Of a stretch of 64,000 nucleotides of DNA, positions 1-8,012 are shown piece after piece (within the stretch, counting starts at the first letter, position 1; each line of letters starts with the position of its first letter). The DNA lies in contig NZ_JNZZ01000013.1 of the NCBI RefSeq assembly GCF_000717645.1, forward strand, positions 186,001-250,000. Reading direction: 5' to 3'. Under the pieces are notes generated by a model. It searched no databases. It had not been told where the DNA came from and saw only the letters and a program-made list of their open reading frames with translations. This DNA is from Streptomyces californicus (lineage in GTDB: Bacteria; Actinomycetota; Actinomycetes; Streptomycetales; Streptomycetaceae). Position numbers and translations under genes: made by a program.

Positions 1-24
1 CCTACGGAGAGGCGCCCCGGTCGC

Positions 25-669
25 TCAGCCCAGCCCCTCCTCCACCAGGGCCGCCCACTGCGCCACCACCCGGGCCCGGCGGGCCGTGTCGTCGGTGAGG
101 AGGTTGGCGAGGCCCAGGCCGCGGGCCATGTCCAGGAGGCCCTGGACCGTTTCGCGGGCGCCGGGGCGGGACTCGTCCGCGCCCAGGAGTTCGACCGCGA
201 TGCGGTGGGTCTCGCGGCCCACCCGCGCCTCCAGTTCCGTGACGCGCGGGCGGAGCTGGGGCTCGTTGGAGGCGGCCACCCAGAGGTGGAGCGCGGCCCG
301 GAAGAGGGGGCCGGTGTAGAGGTCGACCAGGGCCGCGACCACCTCCGCGCGGCCCTGGACGGGGAGCGCGCGCAGGGCCGCCGAGCGTTCCTCCGCGACG
401 TACTCCACCGCCCCGGTGAACAGGTCCTCGCGGGTCGGGAAGTGGTGCTGAGCCGCCCCGCGCGACACCCCGGCCCGCTCGGCGACGACCGCGACGGTGG
501 AGCCCGCCCAGCCGTGTTCGGCCAGGCAGGCCACCGCGGCCTCCAGGAGCCGCTGCCGCGTGGCCCGGCTGCGGTCCTGCTTGGGCGCGTGCCCCGCTTT
601 CGCAGCGGAGCCCGAAGCGGGGGTGGAAGCGGAAGCGGAGGTGGAAGAGGAAGAGGTCACCGCACCCAT
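25..669 (-). CDS. TetR/AcrR-family transcriptional regulator, last gene of the acyl-CoA catabolic operon
   Basis: A 214-residue TetR-type repressor. A Ser/Thr/Ala-rich tail of about 25 residues precedes a typical N-terminal helix-turn-helix (about residues 33-80; AERAGVSRGAAQHHF is the recognition region). The rest is the helical ligand domain. It is the last gene of the leftward operon and overlaps the end of the enoyl-CoA hydratase gene, so it probably reports on an acyl-CoA of this pathway. The ATG at 669 gives a 13-bp overlap; a GTG at 660 would give the same 4-bp GTGA overlap seen at most other junctions of this operon and would remove three residues, so the start is uncertain. A TetR-like palindrome at 10742-10763, at the head of the operon, is its likely site (inference). 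Confidence 0.9.
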   Translation of the reverse strand: MGAVTSSSSTSASASTPASGSAAKAGHAPKQDRSRATRQRLLEAAVACLAEHGWAGSTVAVVAERAGVSRGAAQHHFPTREDLFTGAVEYVAEERSAALRALPVQGRAEVVAALVDLYTGPLFRAALHLWVAASNEPQLRPRVTELEARVGRETHRIAVELLGADESRPGARETVQGLLDMARGLGLANLLTDDTARRARVVAQWAALVEEGLG

Positions 670-1391
670 GCAGGGTCCCGTCGTTCGAGGAAGGCCGTCA
701 TCCCCTCCCTCGCCTCGTCGGAGGCGAACAGCGCTGCTGAGCGGGCGATGAGGTCTTCGGCGTACTGGTCGAAGCTCCTCAGCACCGTAGCCGTGACCAG
801 CTCCTTCGACGCGGCCAGCCCCTGGGGCGAGGCCCGCCGCAGCCCGTCCAGGATCGGTACGAGGGCTTGGTCGACGTCCTCGGCGGCCTCCGTGACCAGC
901 GAGATCCTGGCCGCCTCCGCCGCGTCGAACCGTTCGCCGGTGAGGTAGTAGCGGTGGGCCGCCGTACGGTCCAGGCGCGGCAGCAACGTCAGGGAGATCA
1001 CCGCCGGGGCCAGGCCCAGGCGGGACTCGGTGAGGGCGAACGACGACGCCCGGCCCGCCACCGCGATGTCGCAGGCCGCCAGCAGGCCGAGCCCGCCCGC
1101 CCGGACATGGCCGTCCACCCGGGCCACCACCGGTTTCGGCAGCGCCACGATCTCCCGCATCAGGCCCACGAACGCCTCCGGGTCCGGCGGCGCCGTCAGG
1201 TCCGCCCCGGCGCAGAACGTCGTACCGGTGTGGGTCAGCACCACCGCCCGTACGGTGTCGTCCGCCGCGCAGGCCGCCAGCGCCTCCCGCAACGCGCCGA
1301 CCAGGCCGGCCGAGAGCGCGTTGCGGTTGGCCGGGGAGTCCAGCGTCAGGGTGGCGACGCCCCGCTCCCCCGTACGTGCGATCAGGGTCAC
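657..1391 (-). CDS. Enoyl-CoA hydratase/isomerase (crotonase) family protein
   Basis: A 244-residue crotonase-fold protein, expected to hydrate an enoyl-CoA in the cytoplasm. The oxyanion-hole segments are visible (TTFCAGADL near residue 60, and the VRAGGLGLLAACD region near residue 105). The catalytic-glutamate segment ALTESRLGL follows. The length matches single-domain hydratases. It starts at a GTG (1391) that overlaps the stop of the upstream acyl-CoA synthetase gene by 4 bp, which implies translational coupling. With a dehydrogenase and a biotin-dependent carboxylase in the same operon, it most resembles the hydratase step of leucine or acyclic-terpene catabolism (LiuC/AtuE type), where hydration follows carboxylation. 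The substrate cannot be read from sequence. Confidence 0.88.
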   Translation of the reverse strand: MTLIARTGERGVATLTLDSPANRNALSAGLVGALREALAACAADDTVRAVVLTHTGTTFCAGADLTAPPDPEAFVGLMREIVALPKPVVARVDGHVRAGGLGLLAACDIAVAGRASSFALTESRLGLAPAVISLTLLPRLDRTAAHRYYLTGERFDAAEAARISLVTEAAEDVDQALVPILDGLRRASPQGLAASKELVTATVLRSFDQYAEDLIARSAALFASDEAREGMTAFLERRDPAWVR

Positions 1392-2971
1392 TGTTCCTCC
1401 GTCTTCTCCCGGTCGCGCAGCTCGCGCCGGAGGATCTTGCCGGAGGCGGCGCGGGGCACCGCCTCGATGAACTCGGCGCGCCGCACCTTCTTGTACGGGG
1501 AGACGCGCTCGGCGACGTACGCCATGACGTCGTCCTCGCTCAGCCCGTCCGCCGCCGGGCCCCGGACCAGGAACGCCTTCGGGACCTCGTTGCCCTCCGC
1601 GTCGTACACCCCGATCACCGCCGCGTCGGCGATGTGCTCGTGGGTCAGCAGGAGGGCCTCCAGTTCGGCGGGGGCGACCTGGTAACCCTTGTACTTGATG
1701 AGTTCCTTGACCCGGTCGACGACGAACAGCCAGCCGCCCTCGTCGACCCGCCCGACGTCGCCCGTGTGCACCCAGCCGTCCGCGTCGATCATGTCGGCGG
1801 TGGCGTCGGGGCGGTTCAGGTAGCCCTTCATCACCTGCGGGCCCCGGATGAGGATCTCGCCGTCCTCCCCGGCCTCCGCGTCCTTCGCCGGGTCCTCCAG
1901 CGAGACGATCCGCATCTCGGTGTTGGGCAGCAGCCTGCCGACCGTGCCCGGCGGGGGCTGCTCCACGGAGAGCGGCACCACGTGCGTGCCCGGCGACAGC
2001 TCCGTCATCCCGTACGCCTGCCGTACCGGCGGCACGCCCAGCCGGGCCGAGCAGGCGGCGGCCAGCTCGGCGTCGAGCGGGGCGGCGGCGCTGACGATGT
2101 ACTCGATCGAGGAGAGGTCGTACTCCCCGACCAGCGGGTGCTTCGCCAGCGCCAGCACGATCGGCGGGGCCACGTACAGGCCGGAGATCCGGTGCGTCTG
2201 GATGGCCTCCAGGAACTGCGCCAGGTCGAAGCGGGGCAGGACGACGACGGTCGCCCCGCAGCGCAGCGGGGCGTTCATGAGCGCGGTGAGGCCGTAGATG
2301 TGGAAGAAGGGGAGGACGGCGAGGACGCGGTCGCCCTCGCCCATCGGGACGAACGGGCGCAGTTGCTCCAGGTTGGTCGCGATGGACCGGTGCGTCAGCA
2401 TCACACCCTTGGGCGCGCCGGTCGTGCCGGAGCTGTACGGGAGGGCGGCGACGTCCTCGCCGGGGTCGATGGCGATCTGCGGTTCGGGGGCGGTGGAGGC
2501 CAGCATGTCCAGGACGGAGGTGTGCCCCTCGGCCTGGTCGCATACGTAGATCTCCCGTACGCCGCCCGCGAGTTCGGCCGCGCGGCGGGCGGTGGCGAGG
2601 AGCGGGGAGACCGTCACGATCCATCGCGCGCCGCTGTCGGTGAGCTGTTTGGCGAACTCCTCGGGCGTGGCCAGCGGGTGGACCGTGGTGACGGAGGCGC
2701 CGGCGCGGGTGGCGCCGTAGAACACGGCCGGGTAGGCGATGGTGTTGGGGCTGTGCAGGGCGAGGACGTCGCCCTTGGTCACCCCGGCTTCCGCGAGTGC
2801 GGCGGCGATCCTGCGGTGGAATCCGTCGAGTTGGGCGTACGTGAGGGACATGCCGTTCGTGCCGTCGATCAGGGCGACGGTGTCGCCGAACCCGGCGGCT
2901 TCGCCGAGGACCGCGTCGTGGATGGGTGTGTCGAGGGCCGGTACGTCTGTGTACGCGCTGCGGAACACCAT
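1388..2971 (-). CDS. Acyl-CoA synthetase, 4-coumarate-CoA ligase-like (AMP-binding family)
   Basis: A 527-residue ANL-superfamily ligase that activates a carboxylic acid to its CoA thioester through an acyl-AMP. The AMP-binding signature YSSGTTGAPKGVMLTH lies near residues 178-193, the YGMTE motif near 320, the TGD hinge region and YKGYQVAP near 410-435, and the C-terminal catalytic lysine in PRAASGKILRREL near 510. Length and motif order match complete 4CL-type enzymes. The ATG at 2971 has a GGGGA ribosome site just upstream. It is separated from the acyl-CoA dehydrogenase by 165 bp that carry a strong hairpin, the only substantial gap in the operon. The likely role is entry of a free acid into the pathway encoded around it; acid specificity is unknown. 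Confidence 0.9.
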   Translation of the reverse strand: MVFRSAYTDVPALDTPIHDAVLGEAAGFGDTVALIDGTNGMSLTYAQLDGFHRRIAAALAEAGVTKGDVLALHSPNTIAYPAVFYGATRAGASVTTVHPLATPEEFAKQLTDSGARWIVTVSPLLATARRAAELAGGVREIYVCDQAEGHTSVLDMLASTAPEPQIAIDPGEDVAALPYSSGTTGAPKGVMLTHRSIATNLEQLRPFVPMGEGDRVLAVLPFFHIYGLTALMNAPLRCGATVVVLPRFDLAQFLEAIQTHRISGLYVAPPIVLALAKHPLVGEYDLSSIEYIVSAAAPLDAELAAACSARLGVPPVRQAYGMTELSPGTHVVPLSVEQPPPGTVGRLLPNTEMRIVSLEDPAKDAEAGEDGEILIRGPQVMKGYLNRPDATADMIDADGWVHTGDVGRVDEGGWLFVVDRVKELIKYKGYQVAPAELEALLLTHEHIADAAVIGVYDAEGNEVPKAFLVRGPAADGLSEDDVMAYVAERVSPYKKVRRAEFIEAVPRAASGKILRRELRDREKTEEQ

Positions 2972-2991
2972 GGCGGTCCCCTGTCGTCGCG

Positions 2992-3026
2992 GTGCCCCGC
3001 GCCGCCCGGGTGGCGGCGCGGGACAC
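2992..3026 (-). terminator. Strong intra-operon hairpin between acyl-CoA dehydrogenase and synthetase genes
   Basis: Arms at 2992-3006 and 3012-3026 match at 14 of 15 positions around a 5-nt loop, almost entirely G/C. There is no clear U tract. It lies in the single large gap (2972-3136) of an otherwise overlapping operon, so it may reduce read-through into the synthetase, hydratase and TetR genes or protect mRNA ends. Confidence 0.5.
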
Positions 3027-3136
3027 CGTGCGGGTGTGGAGTGTGGAGGGCCGGAAGCACCCTTGAGGGGTCAGAATCGCCCCTGTGGGCCGTGGTTGGG
3101 GAGGGGTCGGACGCGAACGGCTCGGAGCGCGGGGGC

Positions 3137-4306
3137 TCAGTACGACTTGGGCAGGCCGAGCGACTGGTGCGAGACGTAGTTCAGGATCATCTCGCGGCTG
3201 ACCGGCGCGATACGGGCCACCCGGGACGCGGTGATCAGGGAGGCGAGGCCGTACTCGCTGGTGAGGCCGTTGCCGCCGAGGGTGTGGACGGCCTGGTCGA
3301 CCGCCTTCACGCACGCCTCCCCGGCCGCGTACTTCGCCATGTTGGCGGCCTCGCCCGCGCCGATGTCGTCGCCCTCGTCGTACAGCCGGGCGGCCTTCTG
3401 CATCATCAGGCGCGCCAGTTCCAGCTCGATGTGGGCGGCGGCGAGCGGGTGGGCGATGGCCTGGTGGGAGCCGATCGGGGCCTTCCAGACCTGGCGGGTA
3501 CGGGCGTAGTCGACGGCCTTGGCGAGCGCGAAGCGGCCCATGCCGATGCCGAACGCGGCGGTCATGATCCGTTCGGGGTTCAGCCCGGCGAAGAGTTGCA
3601 GGAGCCCCGCGTCCTCGTCGCCGACCAGGGCGTCGGCGGGCAGCCGTACGTCGTCCAGCACCAGCTCGAACTGCTTCTCCGGGGCCTGGAGTTCCATGTC
3701 GATCTGGTTGCGTCCGAAGCCCTCGGCGTCGCGCGGGACGATGAAGAGGCAGGGCTTGAGCTTCCCGGAGCGGGCGTCCTCGGTGCGGCCGACGATCAGG
3801 GTGGCGTCGGCTATGTCGACGCCGGAGACGAAGACCTTGCGGCCGGTGAGCAGCCAGTCGTCGCCGTCGTGGCGGGCGGTGGTGGTGATGCGGTGGGAGT
3901 TGGAGCCGGCGTCGGGTTCGGTGATGCCGAAGGCCATGGTGAGGGTGCCGTCCGCGAGGCCGGGCAGCCAGCGCCGCTTCTGCTCCTCGGTGCCGAAGCG
4001 GGCGATGACCGTGCCGCAGATCGCGGGGGACACGATCATCATCAGCAGCGGCGATCCGGCCGCTCCCAACTCCTCAAGGACGATCGAGAGTTCGGCCATG
4101 CCGCCGCCTCCGCCGCCGTACTCCTCGGGGAGGTTGACCCCGAGGTAGCCGAGCTTGGCGGCCTCCGCCCACAGTTCGTCGGTGTGCTTGCCCTCGCGGA
4201 CGACGGTGGTCATGTAGTCGCGTCCGTACCGCTTGCCGAGGGCGGCGACGGCTGCGCGCAGGGCCTGGTGCTCTTCGGTTTCGAGGACGGTGCGTGCGGT
4301 GCTCAT
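3137..4306 (-). CDS. Acyl-CoA dehydrogenase
   Basis: A 389-residue FAD-dependent acyl-CoA dehydrogenase that introduces an alpha,beta double bond into an acyl-CoA. The first family signature (GITEPDAGSNSHRI, about residues 134-147) and the C-terminal signature region (TLGGNGLTSEYGL, near 345-357) are both present, with the expected length for a complete enzyme. The ATG at 4306 overlaps the stop of the carboxylase alpha-subunit gene (ATGA) and has a GGAGGAGAC ribosome site. Its position beside both carboxylase subunits parallels the isovaleryl-CoA or citronellyl-CoA dehydrogenase genes of liu and atu clusters; the chain specificity is inference only. Confidence 0.92.
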   Translation of the reverse strand: MSTARTVLETEEHQALRAAVAALGKRYGRDYMTTVVREGKHTDELWAEAAKLGYLGVNLPEEYGGGGGGMAELSIVLEELGAAGSPLLMMIVSPAICGTVIARFGTEEQKRRWLPGLADGTLTMAFGITEPDAGSNSHRITTTARHDGDDWLLTGRKVFVSGVDIADATLIVGRTEDARSGKLKPCLFIVPRDAEGFGRNQIDMELQAPEKQFELVLDDVRLPADALVGDEDAGLLQLFAGLNPERIMTAAFGIGMGRFALAKAVDYARTRQVWKAPIGSHQAIAHPLAAAHIELELARLMMQKAARLYDEGDDIGAGEAANMAKYAAGEACVKAVDQAVHTLGGNGLTSEYGLASLITASRVARIAPVSREMILNYVSHQSLGLPKSY

Positions 4307-6366
4307 GCGGTCTCCTCCGGTACGGGGGCGGGGGCCGGGTCCTCCTGGACGACGGCGAGGAGCGCGCCGACCTCGACCTGGTGGCCGGGCACGGCGTGCA
4401 GGGCGGTGAGGGTGCCGGAGGCGGGCGCGAGGATGCGGTGTTCCATCTTCATCGCCTCCAGCCAGATCAGCGGCTGTCCGGCTTCGACCGCCGCCCCGGC
4501 GGCGAGGCCGTCCGCGACGCGGACGACGGTGCCGGGCATCGGGGCGAGCAGGGAGCCGGGGGCGGTGTGCGTGGCGGGGTCGGTGAAGCGGGGCAGGGCG
4601 GTGAACGTGTACGAGGCACCGGGCGTGTCCACGTACAGGCGGTCGGCGTCCGGGTCGGCGGTGATCGTGAAGTGGCGCGTGACGCCGTCGAGTTCGAGGG
4701 TGACGCGGTCGGGGCGTACGGCCAGGACGCGGACGCCGGGGGCGTCGTACGGTTCGGGGGCGCCGGTGCGCGGGGTGCGGTAGGCGACCTCGTGCTCGGC
4801 GCCGTCGGGTTCGCCGCGGTAGCGCTTGCGCTGCGGGCCCGAGGGCACGTTCCGCCAGGCCCCGAAGCGGACCGGGGGCGGGCCGCCGGCCGCGAGCGCT
4901 CCGGGCTGTACAGCCGCCGCGAGGTCGGCCGGGCGCACCGCTTCCGCTCGGGCCCCCGTCCGTACGGCCTGCGCGGGAGCTGTCCGGTGTACGGCCTCCG
5001 CGAGGGCGGCGGCGAGGGCGGCGGTGGCGGGGTCGCCGGGGCCCGGGGCCGTCAGGCCGGCGAGGTGCCGGTCGTAGAAGCCGGTGTCGAGGCGGGCCGC
5101 CGCGAAGTCCGGGTGGCGCAGCGAGCGGACGAGCAGGTCGCGGTTGGTGACCGGGCCGTGGATCCTGGCCCGTTCCAGCGCGCGGGCCAGCAGCCGGACG
5201 GCCTCGGGGCGGGTCGGGGCGTGGGCGATCACCTTGGCGAGCATCGGGTCGTAGTGCACGCCGATGGTGTCGCCGCCGGTGTACCCGGCGTCCAGGCGCA
5301 GGCCCGGCGCGTCCGGCACCCCCAGCGCGAGGAGCGTGCCGGTCTGCGGCTGCCAGTCGCGTGCGGGGTCCTCCGCGTAGAGGCGGGCCTCCACCGCGTG
5401 GCCGGAGGGCTGCGGGGGCTCCGGCTGCGGCAGGGGTTCGCCCTCCGCGACGCGCAGTTGCAGGGCGACCAGATCGAGCCCGAACACGGCCTCGGTCACC
5501 GGGTGTTCGACCTGGAGACGGGTGTTCATCTCCAGGAAGTACGGGCGGCCCTCGGCGGAGACCAGGAACTCCACGGTCCCCGCGCCCCGGTAGCCGACCG
5601 CGCGGGCGGCGGCCACCGCGGCCTCGTGCAGCCGCTCGCGCAGGGAGTCGTCGAGGCCGGGCGCGGGCGCCTCCTCGATGACCTTCTGGTGACGGCGCTG
5701 GAGGGAGCAGTCGCGGGTGCCGAGCGCCCACACGGTGTCGTGCGCGTCCGCCATCACCTGCACCTCGACGTGCCGGCCGCGCTCCACGTACGGCTCGGCG
5801 AAGACCTCGCCGTCCCCGAACGCCGACGCGGCCTCGGCGGATGCGGCCTGCAACTCACCTGGCAGTGCACCGAGTTCGCGGACGATGCGCATCCCGCGCC
5901 CGCCGCCTCCCGCCGCCGCCTTGAGCAGCAGCGGCAGATCGTCCTCGCCGGCCGTCGCCGGGTCGACGGGGGCCAGCAGCGGGACCCCGGCCCCGGCCAT
6001 CAGCTCCTTGGCCCGGGTCTTGGACGCCATCAGCTCGATGGCCTTGACCGGCGGGCCCACCCACACGAGCCCCGCCTCCTGGACGGCGGCGGCGAAGGCG
6101 GCGTTCTCGGAGAGGAAGCCGTAGCCGGGGTGGACGGCGTACGCCCCGGCGGCCAGCGCGGCGGCCACGACGAGGTCGCCGCGGAGGTAGGTGTCGGCGG
6201 GGGCGGCCCCCGGCAGCCGTACGGCGAGGTCCGCCTCCCGTACGTGCAGGGCGTCGGCGTCCGCGTCGGAGTACACGGCGACCGTGGTGATGCCCAGGTC
6301 GCGGCAGGTGCGGAAGACGCGGCAGGCGATCTCGCCCCGGTTGGCGACGAGCAGGGAGTGGATCAC
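4303..6366 (-). CDS. Acyl-CoA carboxylase alpha subunit: biotin carboxylase plus biotin carboxyl carrier domain
   Basis: A 687-residue biotin-dependent carboxylase subunit. It carries the biotin carboxylase N-terminal domain (LLVANRGEIACRV from about residue 5), an ATP-grasp domain with the glycine-rich loop KAAAGGGGRGM, and the LEMNTRLQVEHPVTE motif. At the C-terminus is a biotinyl domain with the biotinylation motif EAMKMEH. It hydrolyses ATP to carboxylate biotin and hands the carboxyl group to the partner subunit encoded just upstream. I chose the GTG at 6366 because an AGGAG site lies 5-7 nt before it; an upstream ATG at 6378 would sit on top of that site. A low-complexity Ala/Pro stretch links the catalytic and carrier halves. 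Confidence 0.93.
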   Translation of the reverse strand: MIHSLLVANRGEIACRVFRTCRDLGITTVAVYSDADADALHVREADLAVRLPGAAPADTYLRGDLVVAAALAAGAYAVHPGYGFLSENAAFAAAVQEAGLVWVGPPVKAIELMASKTRAKELMAGAGVPLLAPVDPATAGEDDLPLLLKAAAGGGGRGMRIVRELGALPGELQAASAEAASAFGDGEVFAEPYVERGRHVEVQVMADAHDTVWALGTRDCSLQRRHQKVIEEAPAPGLDDSLRERLHEAAVAAARAVGYRGAGTVEFLVSAEGRPYFLEMNTRLQVEHPVTEAVFGLDLVALQLRVAEGEPLPQPEPPQPSGHAVEARLYAEDPARDWQPQTGTLLALGVPDAPGLRLDAGYTGGDTIGVHYDPMLAKVIAHAPTRPEAVRLLARALERARIHGPVTNRDLLVRSLRHPDFAAARLDTGFYDRHLAGLTAPGPGDPATAALAAALAEAVHRTAPAQAVRTGARAEAVRPADLAAAVQPGALAAGGPPPVRFGAWRNVPSGPQRKRYRGEPDGAEHEVAYRTPRTGAPEPYDAPGVRVLAVRPDRVTLELDGVTRHFTITADPDADRLYVDTPGASYTFTALPRFTDPATHTAPGSLLAPMPGTVVRVADGLAAGAAVEAGQPLIWLEAMKMEHRILAPASGTLTALHAVPGHQVEVGALLAVVQEDPAPAPVPEETA

Positions 6367-6413
6367 GTATCTCCTCATGTGCGGGTCTCGTCCGGAAGGG
6401 TCCTCATGGCGGG

Positions 6414-8012
6414 TCACATCCGGAAGACGCCGAAGCCGCCGCGGGCGCCCTCGACCGGTGCGGTGTGGATCGCGGACAGGCACATCCCGAGGACCGTCCG
6501 GGTGTCGCGGGGGTCGATGACCCCGTCGTCGTACAGCCGGCCCGACAGGAACATGGGCAGCGACTCCGCCTCGATCTGCTGCTCCACCATGGCGCGCAGC
6601 CCGGCGTCGGCCTCGTCGTCGTACGGCTGCCCCTTCGCGGCGGCGGAGGCGCGGGCGACGATGGAGAGGACGCCCGCGAGCTGCTGCGGGCCCATGACGG
6701 CGGACTTGCTGCTGGGCCAGGCGAAGAGGAAGCGCGGGTCGTAGGCGCGGCCGCACATGCCGTAGTGCCCGGCCCCGTACGAGGCGCCCATGAGGACCGA
6801 CAGGTGCGGGACCTTCGAGTTGGCGACCGCGTTGATCATCATCGCGCCGTGCTTGATGATGCCGCCCTGCTCGTACTCCTTGCCGACCATGTAGCCGGTG
6901 GTGTTGTGGAGGAAGACCAGCGGGATGTCGCGCTGGTTGGCGAGTTGGATGAACTGGGCGGCCTTCTGCGACTCCTCGCTGAACAGGACGCCCTGCGCGT
7001 TGGCGAGGATGCCGACCGGGTAGCCGTGCAGCCGCGCCCAACCCGTCACGAGGCTTGTCCCGTACAGCGGTTTGAAGGCGTCGAAGTCCGAGCCGTCGAC
7101 CAGCCGGGCGATGACCTCGCGCGGGTCGAAGGGGGCCTTGAGGTCGCCGGGGACGATGCCGAGCAGTTCGTCCTCGTCGTACTTCGGCGGTTCGGCGGGC
7201 CCCGGATCGGCCTGCGCCTTGCGCCAGTTGAGGCGGGCGACGATGCGGCGGGCCTGCCGGAGCGCGTCGTGCTCGTCCACGGCGAAGTGGTCGGCGAGCC
7301 CGGAGGTGCGGGCGTGCATCTCGGCCCCGCCGAGCGATTCGTCGTCGCTCTCCTCGCCGGTCGCCATCTTCACCAGGGGCGGTCCGCCGAGGAAGACCTT
7401 GGATCGCTCCTTGATCATCACGGCGTGGTCGGACATGCCGGGCACGTACGCGCCTCCGGCGGTGGAGTTGCCGAACACGACGGCGACGGTGGGGATCCCG
7501 GCGGCGGAGAGCCGGGTGATGTCGCGGAAGAGGGCCCCGCCGGGGATGAAGATCTCCTTCTGCGACGGCAGGTCGGCGCCGCCGGACTCCACCAGGCTGA
7601 TGCAGGGCAGCCGGTTGGCGAAGGCGATCTCGTTGGCGCGCAGGGCCTTCTTCAGCGTCCACGGGTTGGAGGCCCCGCCGCGTACGGTCGGGTCGTTGGC
7701 GGTGATCAGGCACTCCACGCCCTCGACCACCCCGATCCCGGTTACGAGCGAGGCGCCCACCGCGTAGTCGCTGCCCCAGGCGGCGAGGGGGGAGAGTTCG
7801 AGGAACGGGGTGTCCGGGTCGACCAGCAGCTCGATCCGCTCGCGGGCCGTGAGCTTGCCGCGCTTGCGGTGCCGGGTCACGTACTTCTCGCCGCCGCCCG
7901 CGAGCGCCTGGGCGTGCGCGGCCTCCAGCTCGTCCAGCTTCGCCAGCATGGCGGCGCGGTTGGCCGCGTATTCGGGCCCGTGGGCGTCGAGCGCGGTGGG
8001 CAGGACGGTCAT
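6414..8012 (-). CDS. Acyl-CoA carboxylase beta subunit (carboxyltransferase)
   Basis: A 532-residue carboxyltransferase with both crotonase-like halves. The N-half contains LVESGGADLPSQKE and the FGNSTAGGAYVPGMSD segment that shapes the acyl-CoA and oxyanion site. The C-half contains LANAQGVLFSEESQKAAQFI and GASYGAGHYGMCGRAYDPR. It transfers CO2 from carboxybiotin to an acyl-CoA. Length and motifs match methylcrotonyl-CoA and geranyl-CoA carboxylase beta subunits (LiuB/AtuC type) more than the shorter AccD. The start overlaps the end of the AtuA-like gene by 4 bp, and 47 bp separate it from the alpha subunit, so the two subunits should be made together. Confidence 0.92.
   Translation of the reverse strand: MTVLPTALDAHGPEYAANRAAMLAKLDELEAAHAQALAGGGEKYVTRHRKRGKLTARERIELLVDPDTPFLELSPLAAWGSDYAVGASLVTGIGVVEGVECLITANDPTVRGGASNPWTLKKALRANEIAFANRLPCISLVESGGADLPSQKEIFIPGGALFRDITRLSAAGIPTVAVVFGNSTAGGAYVPGMSDHAVMIKERSKVFLGGPPLVKMATGEESDDESLGGAEMHARTSGLADHFAVDEHDALRQARRIVARLNWRKAQADPGPAEPPKYDEDELLGIVPGDLKAPFDPREVIARLVDGSDFDAFKPLYGTSLVTGWARLHGYPVGILANAQGVLFSEESQKAAQFIQLANQRDIPLVFLHNTTGYMVGKEYEQGGIIKHGAMMINAVANSKVPHLSVLMGASYGAGHYGMCGRAYDPRFLFAWPSSKSAVMGPQQLAGVLSIVARASAAAKGQPYDDEADAGLRAMVEQQIEAESLPMFLSGRLYDDGVIDPRDTRTVLGMCLSAIHTAPVEGARGGFGVFRM

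Noticed and set aside
1376..4783. A 1135-residue open frame on the plus strand opposite the acyl-CoA operon
   Set aside because: Antisense shadow of high-GC genes; translation is Val/Gly/Asp/Arg-rich with no motif, while the minus strand encodes clear enzymes.
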